This document shows, one piece after another, positions 8,259-16,999 of a stretch of DNA of 64,000 bases. The notes under the pieces are model-generated. The model did not search any database, was not told the origin of the DNA, and was given only the letters and a program-made list of their open reading frames with translations. Source of the stretch: Rhizobium sp. NFR07 (lineage in GTDB: Bacteria > Pseudomonadota > Alphaproteobacteria > Rhizobiales > Rhizobiaceae); the NCBI RefSeq assembly GCF_900111905.1, contig NZ_FOKM01000001.1, forward strand, positions 124,001 through 188,000. Direction: 5' to 3'. Both the position numbers and the translations under genes were made by a program. How positions within the stretch are numbered: position 1 is the first letter of the stretch; every line of letters starts with the position of its first letter.

Positions 8259-9751
8259 GAATGGACTTCCTTCAGTTTGGCTTTGCGGGCTTCCCGGAAT
8301 TCGCGCACCAGCGAAAAGAAGATAAATATGAAGGCGAGCGAGAGAAGGCCGAGCGAGATCGGATCCTCCAGGAAAATCCTCAGATCCCCGCCTGAAAGCA
8401 CGAGCGAGCGCCGGTAGCTGGATTCCACCATGTGACCGAGAACCACGCCTAGGATCATCGGCAGGACCGGGAAGCGCGTCATCCGCATCAGGTAGCCCAC
8501 AAGTCCGAGCATCAAAGCTATGCCGAGGTCGAACGTGCTGTTGTTCAGCGTATAGATGCCCGACAGGATGAGCGCGAAGATGAAGCCGGAACGGTAATAG
8601 CGCGGTCGATTCACCAGCCAGATGCAGGCCGGCAGGATGAGGATGCCGATACCGATCTGGGCGATGATCGCGATGAACGAACCGACATAGATGCTGTCGA
8701 TGACCTGGGCGCTCTGCTCGAAAAGGCGCGGGCCGGGAATGAGGCCGTGCATCAAGAGGCCACCCAGCAGTACCGCCGTCGAATTCGAGCTTGGAATGCC
8801 GAAGCTGAGGAGCGGGATCATTGCCGTGCTGGCAACCGTGTTGTTTGCCGTCTCGGGTGCTGCGACCCCTTCTTCCGAGCCTTTGCCGAACAGCTGCGGG
8901 GTCTTCGACCAGCGGCGCGCTTCATTATACGACATGAAGGCTGCAATCGATCCGCCGCCGCCCGGTGTCAGCCCTTCGAACAGTCCGAGGATGCAGCCGA
9001 TGAACTGTGAACGCTTCAGCTTGTTCATCAGCGCAAGGCTGGGCAGCTTGATGCGGATGCTGGCATTGAGTTTCAGCGTGTTCAACGAGCCGGACTGGCT
9101 CATCAGCTCGGTCAGCGCAAAGAGGCCGACCATGACAAGCACCGGCTCGATGCCACCGAGGAGATCAGGAATGTCGAAGGTAAAACGCGTCACGCCGGAA
9201 ATCGGGTCGGTGCCAACGGTCGAGATCATCAGGCCGACGACGGCGGCGGCCAGTCCCTTGAGCAGAGAGCCGCTGCTCATCGACGAGATGACGCTGAGGC
9301 CGAGAATGCCGAGGCCGAAATAGGATGCCGGCGTGAAGGCGAGTGCAAGCCACGACAACGGCTCGGTGAGCAGTATGAGCATTGCCAGACCGAAGAGGCT
9401 GCCAACCACGCCGGACATGAGCGATATGCCGAGCGCTTCTCCCGCCCTGCCCTGCCGGTTCATCTCGTAGCCATCGATGACGGTCGCAGCCGATGAATTC
9501 GTTCCCGGTGTGCGGATGAGGATCGCCGGGATCGACCCGCCATATTCGGCGCCGATATAGACGCAGGCCAGTAGCGCGATCGCCTGCGCCGGGTCCATCG
9601 TGTAGGTGAACGGAAGCACCAGCGCCATCGTGATCGAAGCCGAGATACCGGGCAAGGCGCCGCCGAGAATACCCCAGGTGAGACCGATGATTGCGACGAA
9701 GAAGATCGGCGTTTCGGTCAGGAGATGGATGATGTCAGCGAAGGTGCTCAT
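8255..9751 (-). CDS. tctA: Tripartite tricarboxylate transporter large permease
   Basis: 498 residues, the usual TctA length, with about a dozen hydrophobic segments. Family motifs include GGALPGISASITMAL near the N terminus, PGTNSSAATVIDGYEMNRQG, and LTPGGGGSIAAFMSYNEARRWSK. The start at 9751 overlaps the TctB stop (ATGA) and is preferred over the in-frame upstream start. TctA forms the main cation-coupled permease of the TctABC secondary transporter for citrate-like acids, in the inner membrane with TctB. Confidence 0.93.
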   Translation of the reverse strand: MSTFADIIHLLTETPIFFVAIIGLTWGILGGALPGISASITMALVLPFTYTMDPAQAIALLACVYIGAEYGGSIPAILIRTPGTNSSAATVIDGYEMNRQGRAGEALGISLMSGVVGSLFGLAMLILLTEPLSWLALAFTPASYFGLGILGLSVISSMSSGSLLKGLAAAVVGLMISTVGTDPISGVTRFTFDIPDLLGGIEPVLVMVGLFALTELMSQSGSLNTLKLNASIRIKLPSLALMNKLKRSQFIGCILGLFEGLTPGGGGSIAAFMSYNEARRWSKTPQLFGKGSEEGVAAPETANNTVASTAMIPLLSFGIPSSNSTAVLLGGLLMHGLIPGPRLFEQSAQVIDSIYVGSFIAIIAQIGIGILILPACIWLVNRPRYYRSGFIFALILSGIYTLNNSTFDLGIALMLGLVGYLMRMTRFPVLPMILGVVLGHMVESSYRRSLVLSGGDLRIFLEDPISLGLLSLAFIFIFFSLVREFREARKAKLKEVHS

Positions 9752-10242
9752 GAGAACAGCCCCTGAAACAGCGAGCCTACGGGCTGATTGACGCCCAGAA
9801 GCTTCACGAAGATCGCCCAGTACAGGACCCCTCCGCCGATAGCGGCGGCCGGCACGACCCAAGTCCTTGGCGCGCCTTCATAAATTGCTATTGCCGCAAT
9901 CAGAAGTGCCGTGGCGATGACATAGCCGATGAGAGGCAGCAGCAGGACATAGGCCGCTCCGAACAGAAGGAAGCCGACGGCACGCGGAAACGGCGCGTTG
10001 CGGTCTTCCTCGTCGTCATCGTCCTTTGCTTCGTTGACTGTCGCGGAATTGAGTTTCATGGACAGAAGCGCACGACCTGCAAGGCAAAAGCCCAGGATCG
10101 CCAGGATGATCGCCAGCACCTGCGGCAATCCACCGGCGCCGATTTCGTCCGACAATGTGCTGTCTGCAATCTGGGTGGACCATGCGTAATAGGTACCAGC
10201 GACGGCCATCAGCACCACGCCGCTGAGAAGATCCTTGTTCAT
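9748..10242 (-). CDS. tctB: Tripartite tricarboxylate transporter small subunit
   Basis: 164 residues, a TctB/DUF1468-type membrane protein with four predicted hydrophobic helices and an acidic cytoplasmic stretch (AKDDDDEEDR) in the middle. It lies between tctC and tctA, overlapping tctA by four bases. TctB is the small membrane partner of TctA. The acidic linker is common in the family and not diagnostic of substrate. Confidence 0.88.
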   Translation of the reverse strand: MNKDLLSGVVLMAVAGTYYAWSTQIADSTLSDEIGAGGLPQVLAIILAILGFCLAGRALLSMKLNSATVNEAKDDDDEEDRNAPFPRAVGFLLFGAAYVLLLPLIGYVIATALLIAAIAIYEGAPRTWVVPAAAIGGGVLYWAIFVKLLGVNQPVGSLFQGLFS

Positions 10243-10314
10243 CCGTATATCCTCATCGAGAAACGATATGACCGGAACCGCTGCGACCAGCGGTTCCGCG
10301 AGGTATCGGGGTAA

Positions 10315-11283
10315 CTACTTAATTGCGCCCGTCGACTTCAGGAAAGCCTCGGTCCGGGTCGCGAAATCATTGACGAAATTCGGATAGTCCTTGTGGCCGA
10401 TCGGTTCCGGCACGAGGACTTCGGCGCTGTATGCCTTCTTGTAGTCCGGGTCTTCGAGAAGCTGCTTGACCGCAGCGTCCCAGATGGCCGCCGTTTCGTC
10501 CGGTATCCCCTTGGGGCCGGCGAGGCCGCGAAACTTGACGAGCGAGACATCGTAACCGGATTCCGTCACGGTCGGGACATCCGGCTTGTCGACGATGCGC
10601 TGCGGATTGAAGGTCGCAAGCAGCGTGATCTTGCCGGCATCGAGCTGCGAACGAAGCTCCTGGATTTCACCGATGCCGATGTCGAGCGTGCCGTTCAGCA
10701 CGTTGAGCATCATGTCGCCGCCACCCTCGTGAGTGACGATCGCGGCATTGACTCCCGCCGCACGTTTCAGCTGTTCGGCAGCCTGCCGCTCAAGCGATGC
10801 GGGGTTTGCGGCACCCCACCGTCCGCGCTCGTTCTTGGCATGTTCGATGACATCCTTGAGCGTCTTGTAGGGACCGTCTGTGCGCGTGAAGATGACCTCG
10901 CTGTCGAGGAACAGGTTCGCGATGGGCTGCATGTCCTTGTAGGTGCTCTGCGGCTTGCTCATCAGCGATGTGTAGATGTAGGTCGGCGTGGTGGCGTAAA
11001 AGACGCTGCCGTCGGCGGGTGCGGAGGCGACCCGCGCCATGGCCTTTGCGCCACTGCCGCCCTGGACGTTTTCGACGACGAATGTCGCGTTTATGTATTT
11101 GCCCAGATATTTCGACATCTCCCGCAGAAAGACGTCGCTGCCGCCACCCGGGCTTGAATGCGTGACCAGCGTCACGACCTTGACGGGGTAGGTAGCCGGC
11201 TCGGCAGATGCCGAAGCGGAGGAAAGCAATGTGAAGGCTGCAAAACTGATCGCGGCCTTTCCTATCATGCGAATGATGCTCAT
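10315..11283 (-). CDS. tctC: Tripartite tricarboxylate transporter periplasmic binding protein
   Basis: 322 residues; the start follows GGGAGAGA. A Sec signal peptide is visible, with likely cleavage after the ASASA segment near residue 27. The mature protein has the Bug/TctC features TLVTHSSPGGGSDV for ligand binding, VENVQGGSGAKAM and LAGPKGIPDE. It binds the substrate in the periplasm for TctAB. Bug-type receptors bind varied carboxylates (citrate, aspartate, nicotinate, phthalate-like acids), so the ligand cannot be named. Confidence 0.92.
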   Translation of the reverse strand: MSIIRMIGKAAISFAAFTLLSSASASAEPATYPVKVVTLVTHSSPGGGSDVFLREMSKYLGKYINATFVVENVQGGSGAKAMARVASAPADGSVFYATTPTYIYTSLMSKPQSTYKDMQPIANLFLDSEVIFTRTDGPYKTLKDVIEHAKNERGRWGAANPASLERQAAEQLKRAAGVNAAIVTHEGGGDMMLNVLNGTLDIGIGEIQELRSQLDAGKITLLATFNPQRIVDKPDVPTVTESGYDVSLVKFRGLAGPKGIPDETAAIWDAAVKQLLEDPDYKKAYSAEVLVPEPIGHKDYPNFVNDFATRTEAFLKSTGAIK

Positions 11284-11336
11284 GGTCTCTCTCCCTGTTG
11301 ACCGCCACTTCTCCCCAAGCGGCGTGTGTCTGAATT

Positions 11337-12770
11337 TTATTCCGCTGCGATCTCCCGGCTCTGTTTTCCCGTACCGCTGATCAGATCCGTGATCCGTGCG
11401 ATATCGGCACCTTCGCCGATGGTCCGCACAAGCGCCAGCAGATCGGAACTCTGGCGATCATCGATGACGCCTTCCGCACACATCCGGAACTTGGCATCGA
11501 GACCGTCGTCATCGATCGGGTTGGATGGGCCACCACGATATCGCTCGTCTGCCCATTGCACGAGGGTACGTCCGTCCTTGGTCACGACCTCGATCCGCGA
11601 GCGGATCTTATCGTAGCCCTGCGCGTCGATATCAGAATCGTTGATCACGTCCGTCCGTGCCTGAAGATCCTGCATCGCCTCTCCCGCGACAAAGGCATCC
11701 TGAAATTCGTGATGGCTCGCGCGGCGGCAGAGGATGATCATCGACAGCAGAGCAGGCATGGAAAATTTCGCCTGCAGATGATTGCTGGCAATCGGATAGC
11801 GTATCGGCTCGATGATGTTCTTGCCGGCAAAGAAGCGGATACGCTCCACCTCATCCGGTTTCAGATCGTTGTCGAGAACGAGTTTCAACATGGCATCCAT
11901 GGACTGATGGGTCAGGATACCCGAAGGATACGGCTTGATGCTGACACCGGGTGACACGATAGTCAAAGGCGCGCCGAATCCGGACTTTGCCTTTTCCTCG
12001 TCAAAACCCTCGCCCATGACCGAGAAGAAACCCCATGGACCGTCGAGCGCGCAGGGATCGGCCTGGAACCCTTGAGCGGCGAGCATGGCGGCAGTGATAC
12101 CGTTCTCGCAGGCACGCCCCACATGCAGAGGTTTCGTCATGGTACCGAAATTGACGCGAATGCCGGCGGCAAAACTCGCGGCGAGACCGAGCGCATGCGC
12201 CAGCTTCTCGCCTGTCAGGCCCAACAGCTTGGCCGCTGCCGCGGCTGCCCCGAACGTCCCGACCGTACCGCTCGTATGATGTCCGCGGCGGTAATGCCGT
12301 GGCTTCATCCATTCCGAGATCTTGCACTCGACTTCAAAACCCACCTGGAACGCAAGCATGACGTCCTTGTCATCGACATTGCCCAGTTCGCTGGCAACGA
12401 TGAGCGCCGCTGTCAGCGGCGGCACGGAAGGATGTGTCAGAAGACCGTAGACATGCGCCGGATCGTGCGACACCTGCGTGTCGTCCCAGTCATGAGCGTG
12501 TCCCGAGGTTCCCCAGACCCGACCAGCGAGCGCCGCCGGAACCTTTATCCTGCCTGCGCCCGGGAGAGGCGCATCGGATCGCCCCCCTTGCGCGAGCGCG
12601 TCCTTGATCAGGATGCGGACGGATGCTTCCTGGCTTCCGGCCAGATAAAGGCCGACCGTATCGACCATGCAGCGGCGACCAATCGCCAACGCTTCCTCCG
12701 GAATGTCGGCATAGGTCATACGCTCGATGAAGCCGATTGCCTGAGACGTGATGTCGGATGTCTGGGTCAA
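11337..12770 (-). CDS. MmgE/PrpD family protein (copy 2)
   Basis: 477 residues. The first codon is TTG at 12770, supported by GGGGAGAAG a few bases upstream. Family segments are WGTSGHAHDWDDTQVSHDPAH, RGHHTSGTVGTFGAAAAAAK, MTKPLHVGRACENG and KPYPSGILTHQSMDA. Like copy 1 it probably isomerises, dehydrates or decarboxylates a small polycarboxylate. It lies 17 bases after the GntR stop and 53 bases before tctC, so it belongs to the same transcription unit. Two divergent copies in one operon suggest two separate steps or two stereoisomers. Confidence 0.87.
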   Translation of the reverse strand: MTQTSDITSQAIGFIERMTYADIPEEALAIGRRCMVDTVGLYLAGSQEASVRILIKDALAQGGRSDAPLPGAGRIKVPAALAGRVWGTSGHAHDWDDTQVSHDPAHVYGLLTHPSVPPLTAALIVASELGNVDDKDVMLAFQVGFEVECKISEWMKPRHYRRGHHTSGTVGTFGAAAAAAKLLGLTGEKLAHALGLAASFAAGIRVNFGTMTKPLHVGRACENGITAAMLAAQGFQADPCALDGPWGFFSVMGEGFDEEKAKSGFGAPLTIVSPGVSIKPYPSGILTHQSMDAMLKLVLDNDLKPDEVERIRFFAGKNIIEPIRYPIASNHLQAKFSMPALLSMIILCRRASHHEFQDAFVAGEAMQDLQARTDVINDSDIDAQGYDKIRSRIEVVTKDGRTLVQWADERYRGGPSNPIDDDGLDAKFRMCAEGVIDDRQSSDLLALVRTIGEGADIARITDLISGTGKQSREIAAE

Positions 12771-12787
12771 ACGCTCTTCTCCCCTGT

Positions 12788-13459
12788 CTATTTCAGATCG
12801 GTAGCAGTTGCCATCAGCCGCTCCTTGGCGGCTTCGACATGCCGATGATGGGTCTGTTGTGCTCTCTGCGGATCGCGGGCCACGACGGCATCGGCCATCG
12901 CGTGGTGCTCCATTTGAGACGCGTGCATGGAATCCACATGCATCAGGCTGCGTGTGCGATAGAGCCGAAGCTGCTTGACGAGCGCGAGATACTGCTGCGC
13001 AAGCGCTGCATTGCCGGCGTTGATCACGATGAATTCGTGGAAGGCAAAATTGACCTTGGCATAGGTGTCGAAATCCTCGCCATTCATCGCCGTGTCCATC
13101 TCGGCGATGAAACCCGATAGACGATCGGCGCCGTCGTCTGTGATCCGTTCAGCCAGAAGCTTGCCGGCGAGGCCGAAGAGAACAGCGCGAACATCATAAA
13201 GATCGTAGGCCTGCTGTGCGGTCAGCTGACGGACGAAGAATCCACGATTTGGGATCTGCTCGATCAGCCCCGAGGACTCCATCGAGCGCAACGCCTCGCG
13301 GACCGGCCCCCGGCTTATCCCGAACCGGATGGCCAGCTCTTTTTCATTGAGGTGATCACCCGGGGTAAATTCGCCGCTCAGCAGAACAGCCTGGATCTCC
13401 TGTTCCAAAAGCATGGGCAGCGACTGTGTCCGCAAGATTTCGACTGCGTTGAGCAGCAT
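12788..13459 (-). CDS. GntR-family (FCD type) transcriptional regulator
   Basis: 223 residues. The start at 13459 (MLLNAVEILR) is preferred because GGGAGAG precedes it; a longer in-frame start would place codons inside the palindromic promoter. The N-terminal winged helix is clear: LNEKELAIRFGISRGPVREALRSMESSGLIEQIPNRG reads as a standard GntR domain (key residues Arg-Gly-Pro-Val-Arg-Glu-Ala). The C-terminal half is a helical FCD ligand domain with conserved His and Asn residues. It is first in a nine-gene operon that includes TctCBA and two MmgE/PrpD genes and probably represses it, released by the pathway acid or an intermediate. Confidence 0.9.
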   Translation of the reverse strand: MLLNAVEILRTQSLPMLLEQEIQAVLLSGEFTPGDHLNEKELAIRFGISRGPVREALRSMESSGLIEQIPNRGFFVRQLTAQQAYDLYDVRAVLFGLAGKLLAERITDDGADRLSGFIAEMDTAMNGEDFDTYAKVNFAFHEFIVINAGNAALAQQYLALVKQLRLYRTRSLMHVDSMHASQMEHHAMADAVVARDPQRAQQTHHRHVEAAKERLMATATDLK

Positions 13460-13489
13460 GTACGCTCTCCCGTTTCGAAAATAGAGTAT

Positions 13490-13527
13490 ATGCAGAATGC
13501 AAATTGTCAACAATCTTCATTCTGCAT
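13490..13527. promoter_or_regulatory. Palindromic promoter region of the GntR operon
   Basis: ATGCAGAATG (13490-13499) and CATTCTGCAT (13518-13527) are exact inverted copies. Between them lies ATTGTCAACAAT (13503-13514), itself an inverted repeat with a two-base centre and typical in shape for FadR/GntR-family operators. The 12-base segment AAATTGTCAACA (13501-13512) is identical to one at 2711-2722. Autoregulation by GntR is the simplest reading; two different binding proteins is the alternative. Confidence 0.6.
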
Positions 13528-13529
13528 GT

Positions 13530-14110
13530 GAAAATTCGGAAATTGGCTCGCACCACCCCAGGAGGACATATTGAACGAAGCGGGCGGGAACAAATTTCGG
13601 GGTGTCACCATGTCCTGAAAGATTTCTGTTACGCTGCGGTTGTGACGACCCCACCGAGATCGTGACACCGACGCGCAGATCAGCTCGCCGACGTGCGAGA
13701 CGCGCAACACCGCTCAGCCTCGGTTTTCGTTCGACCGGGGAGCCCGAACGCAGGGGACTTGTAAAATTCGTCACGCTTGAAGGGAGCTGAGCCGCTGATC
13801 ACCAGATCAAATGCAGGTAGCTGAATTCACGATATTCACGCCGCGACCGACAGTGATCTATGGGTTCGAGTGCGCCTCATCACCACTTCGAACGCGCGAG
13901 GTAAGCGACGCCGGCGTATCGAAGAGATCGGCCGACGCAGCGTCGCAGAGAGGCGAACTGGTGCTTCAGGCCCATACTCATTACGCACCCTCCGCCTATC
14001 ACTTGATAGATATCGCCCGATGGCTGCCTGATCGCGACTTGTATATCGTCAAGTAATTTAGTTGACGGGTAGTTTGAGCCTTTGGCCAGCCCGAAGAATG
14101 CGGGCAGGAC
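13530..14110. other. Intergenic region between GntR and the YdeP-like gene
   Basis: About 580 bases with no gene I can support. An 81-codon frame at 13811-14056 has no recognisable motif and no good ribosome-binding site. Imperfect arms CTTGATAGATAT (from about 14002) and ATATCGTCAAG (near 14045) could form a stem upstream of the YdeP-like gene. The promoters of both divergent genes must lie here. Confidence 0.5.
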
Positions 14111-16402
14111 ATGAGCACGGATACCTTCATCGGAAAAAAATCCAACGCCGCAGGCGGATGGGGCGCACTAAAGAGCTGCGGACGCCATGTGGTGGGCTCG
14201 CGCAGGCCCTTGGCCAATGCGATGACCATGCTCAGTGCGAACCAGCCGGACGGCTTCGATTGCCCGGGTTGCGCCTGGGGCGATCCGAACCATGGCTCGT
14301 CCTTCGAATTCTGCGAAAACGGCGTGAAGGCAGTGTCGTGGGAATCCACCAAGCTGCGCGTCACGCCCGATTTCTTTGCCGAGCATACGGTGACGGAGCT
14401 GCGCAGCTGGTCCGATTACGATCTGGAGCATCAGGGGCGACTGACTCATCCGCTCCGCTACAATTCTGACACTGACCATTATGAACGCATCACCTGGGAC
14501 GAGGCTTTCGCCGACATCGGCGAGCGTCTGAACGCGTTGCAGCCGGATCAGGCGGAATTCTACACGTCAGGCCGCGCTTCGAACGAGGCTGCGTTCCTGT
14601 ATCAGACCTTCGTGCGGCTCTACGGGACCAACAATTTCCCGGATTGCTCAAACATGTGCCACGAAGCCTCCGGCGTGGCGTTGACCGACGCCATCGGCAT
14701 CGGCAAGGGCACTGTGCATCTGGAAGACTTCGAACATGCCGATGCAGTTTTCGTCTTCGGTCAGAACCCCGGGACCAACCATCCGCGCATGCTTGCCGAT
14801 CTGCGCAAGGTTACGATGCGCGGCAAGCAGGTGGTGGTTTTCAACAACCTGAAGGAAAAGGGCCTCGTCCGTTTCGCCGACCCGCAGAACAAGATCGAGA
14901 TGCTGACGGGCGGGTCCGAGGCGACCTCGACCATGTATTTCCAGCCGCGTCTCGGCGGAGACATGGCTGCGGTTCGCGGCATGGCAAAGCTGGTCTTTGC
15001 TGCCGATGATGCAGCGCTCGCCGCCGGTGCCGAGCGGATCATCGACGACGCCTTCATCGCCGAACACACCAGAGGCATGGCCGAGTGGCGCGCGATCGTC
15101 GAAGCGACCTCATGGGAGCAGATCGAGGAACAATCGGGCCTTACCCGTGACGGTCTCGCCCGCGCGGCCGAGGTCTACATGACCTCCGATGCCGTGATCG
15201 CGACATGGGCCATGGGGATCACCCAGCACCGCCATTCGGTGCAGACGATCCGCGAAATATCGAACTTCATGTTCCTGCGCGGCAATATCGGTCGTCCGGG
15301 CGCGGGCCTTTGCCCCGTACGAGGCCATTCCAACGTGCAGGGCGACCGCACGGTCGGGATCAACGAAAAGGCGCCCAAGCCGCTGCTGGATGCAATGGAA
15401 CGTGAACTCGGCGTGCCGATGCCGCGCGATCCGGGCCATAACGTCCTGGAAGCCATCGGCGCGATGCTGGCGGGGACGGCAAAGGCCTTTATCGGGCTCG
15501 GCGGCAATTTCTCGCGCGCGACGCCTGACAGCGCGCTTATTGCAGGTGCTCTCGACCGGCTGGATCTCGTCGTGCATGTCGGCACTAAGCTCAATCACTG
15601 CCACCTGTTGCATGGCAAGGCAGGGTATATCCTCCCTTGCCTCGGGCGGACCGAGATCGACCGGAACTCGAAGGGCGTGCGCCAGATCGTGACCGTCGAG
15701 GATTCGATGTCGATGGTTCACGGCTCCGGTGGCATCAACCAGCCCGCCTCGAAGGAACTGAAATCGGAGGTCAGCATCGTCGCCGGGATTGCAAAGGCCA
15801 CCGTCGGCTCCAAGGTCGTCGACTGGGATATGTTGGCCGACGACAATGACAAGATCCGCGACATGATGGCTCGCGTATTGCCCGGCTTTGACGATTACAA
15901 CGCCCGGGTCCGGGTGCCGCGCGGTTTCTGGCTACGAAATCCCGCAACCGAACGGGAATGGCGCACACCGACTGAACGCGCGAATTTCGGCAGTTTCGCC
16001 CTGCCCGAACGCACCGAATGGCAGATGCGAGAAGATGGCCAGGATCTCTTCGTGTTGCAGACTATGCGGTCACACGATCAGTACAACACCACCATCTATG
16101 CGATGGATGACCGCTATCGCGGCGTTTATGGCGAACGCGAAGTTGTCTTCATCAACCCTGCCGATTTGGCCGCTACGGGCCTGACTGCCAAGGATCGGGT
16201 AACCCTTGTTACCCATTCGAATGACAATATCGACCGCCGCATTACCGGCTTCAGGATCGTGCCCTACGATATCCCGCCGGGTTGCATCGCGGGCTATTAT
16301 CCGGAACTGAACGCCCTCGTCCCGCACAATTCCTTCGGTGACCGCAGCTTCACGCCGACCTCGAAATCGGTGTTGGTCAAAGTGATGCGCGATGCTGTCT
16401 GA
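14111..16402 (+). CDS. YdeP-like (FdhF-related) molybdopterin oxidoreductase
   Basis: 763 residues, matching the YdeP/TIGR01701 family length. The N terminus has DCPGCAWGDPNH, a family cysteine motif. FYTSGRASNEAAFLYQTFVRL and FGQNPGTNHPRML are cofactor-binding segments, and FMFLRGNIGRPGAGLCPVRGHSNVQGDRT is the typical long loop (key GRPGAG, GHSNVQG). SNMCHEASG places Cys183 where FdhF has its selenocysteine, so it probably ligates molybdenum. The C terminus is the usual beta-barrel domain. E. coli YdeP is linked to acid resistance, but the substrate is unknown. The neighbouring OFA transporter suggests formate or oxalate metabolism. No twin-arginine signal, so cytoplasmic. Confidence 0.87.
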   Translation: MSTDTFIGKKSNAAGGWGALKSCGRHVVGSRRPLANAMTMLSANQPDGFDCPGCAWGDPNHGSSFEFCENGVKAVSWESTKLRVTPDFFAEHTVTELRSWSDYDLEHQGRLTHPLRYNSDTDHYERITWDEAFADIGERLNALQPDQAEFYTSGRASNEAAFLYQTFVRLYGTNNFPDCSNMCHEASGVALTDAIGIGKGTVHLEDFEHADAVFVFGQNPGTNHPRMLADLRKVTMRGKQVVVFNNLKEKGLVRFADPQNKIEMLTGGSEATSTMYFQPRLGGDMAAVRGMAKLVFAADDAALAAGAERIIDDAFIAEHTRGMAEWRAIVEATSWEQIEEQSGLTRDGLARAAEVYMTSDAVIATWAMGITQHRHSVQTIREISNFMFLRGNIGRPGAGLCPVRGHSNVQGDRTVGINEKAPKPLLDAMERELGVPMPRDPGHNVLEAIGAMLAGTAKAFIGLGGNFSRATPDSALIAGALDRLDLVVHVGTKLNHCHLLHGKAGYILPCLGRTEIDRNSKGVRQIVTVEDSMSMVHGSGGINQPASKELKSEVSIVAGIAKATVGSKVVDWDMLADDNDKIRDMMARVLPGFDDYNARVRVPRGFWLRNPATEREWRTPTERANFGSFALPERTEWQMREDGQDLFVLQTMRSHDQYNTTIYAMDDRYRGVYGEREVVFINPADLAATGLTAKDRVTLVTHSNDNIDRRITGFRIVPYDIPPGCIAGYYPELNALVPHNSFGDRSFTPTSKSVLVKVMRDAV

Positions 16403-16718
16403 GACCGCGGACGATCGCGAGGCGCGCCTTGCCGCTTGGCCGCCCCTAGTCGCGGCGCTGCAGGCGCAGGACGGGCTGGCGGACAGCCCGCTCGCCTGCG
16501 GTTTGCTGGCTGCGGTCGGCCTCGGCCTGGCGGGTGACAGCCGTGGCTTTGCCCGCGACAGCGACACCGAACATGCCCTTGTCCTGCGAGAGGTCGGGCG
16601 CCTCTCGGATGAGCTCGGACTTTTGGTGATTGTCCGTACGGATGAGCGAACCCAGCGCCGCTTTCTCGCTCTCAGCGAAGCCGGACAAGCGTTGATTGAG
16701 GGCCAGTATATCGACTGA
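16392..16718 (+). CDS. Small protein overlapping the YdeP-like gene (unknown function)
   Basis: 108 residues, starting 11 bases before the upstream stop, so translational coupling is expected. I do not recognise the family. The N-terminal half is alanine/leucine-rich. The C-terminal half (LREVGRLSDELGLLVIV, then RTDERTQRRFLALSEAGQ) looks like a small winged-helix or MarR-like fold ending in a beta-hairpin; this is pattern impression only. Fixed overlap with a molybdoenzyme gene makes an accessory or maturation role possible. It could instead be a small regulator. Confidence 0.6.
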   Translation: MLSETADDREARLAAWPPLVAALQAQDGLADSPLACGLLAAVGLGLAGDSRGFARDSDTEHALVLREVGRLSDELGLLVIVRTDERTQRRFLALSEAGQALIEGQYID

Positions 16719-16940
16719 ACCGTCAACACGCCAAATGGCCACATGCTTTCGATACGCCTGCATGCCAACCGCATGCGGGCTTGTGGTCGTTTCCGTCAAC
16801 CAACTGATTTTAAATGATATTTTCTATCGTTCGATTGATTTTTCAGTTGCGCAGGTGCGTCACTATGCCATATGTGGCGCAGGGTCGCTGACCAATTGAC
16901 AGAATCTCAGCTTGTGCCGCCCATCGGCTGCGCGGGGTGA

Positions 16941-16964
16941 ATTCTTATTCTCGAATAGAGAAAT
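16941..16964. promoter_or_regulatory. Near-palindrome upstream of the OFA transporter
   Basis: ATTCTTATTC TC GAATAGAGAAAT is an inverted repeat with one unpaired base; the inner TATTC/GAATA arms are exact. It lies about 35 bases before the transporter start in a 280-base AT-rich gap (16719-16999). The size and ATTC...GAAT character fit a LysR-type site, and a LysR gene lies just downstream at 18713. Binding is inferred. Confidence 0.4.
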
Positions 16965-16999
16965 GGTCGGGGACTAGGGCCTATGGGGACTTTTGATCT

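Noticed and set aside
13811..14056. 81-codon frame in the gntR-ydeP gap
   Set aside because: No ribosome-binding site, no recognisable motif, and within a promoter-bearing gap.
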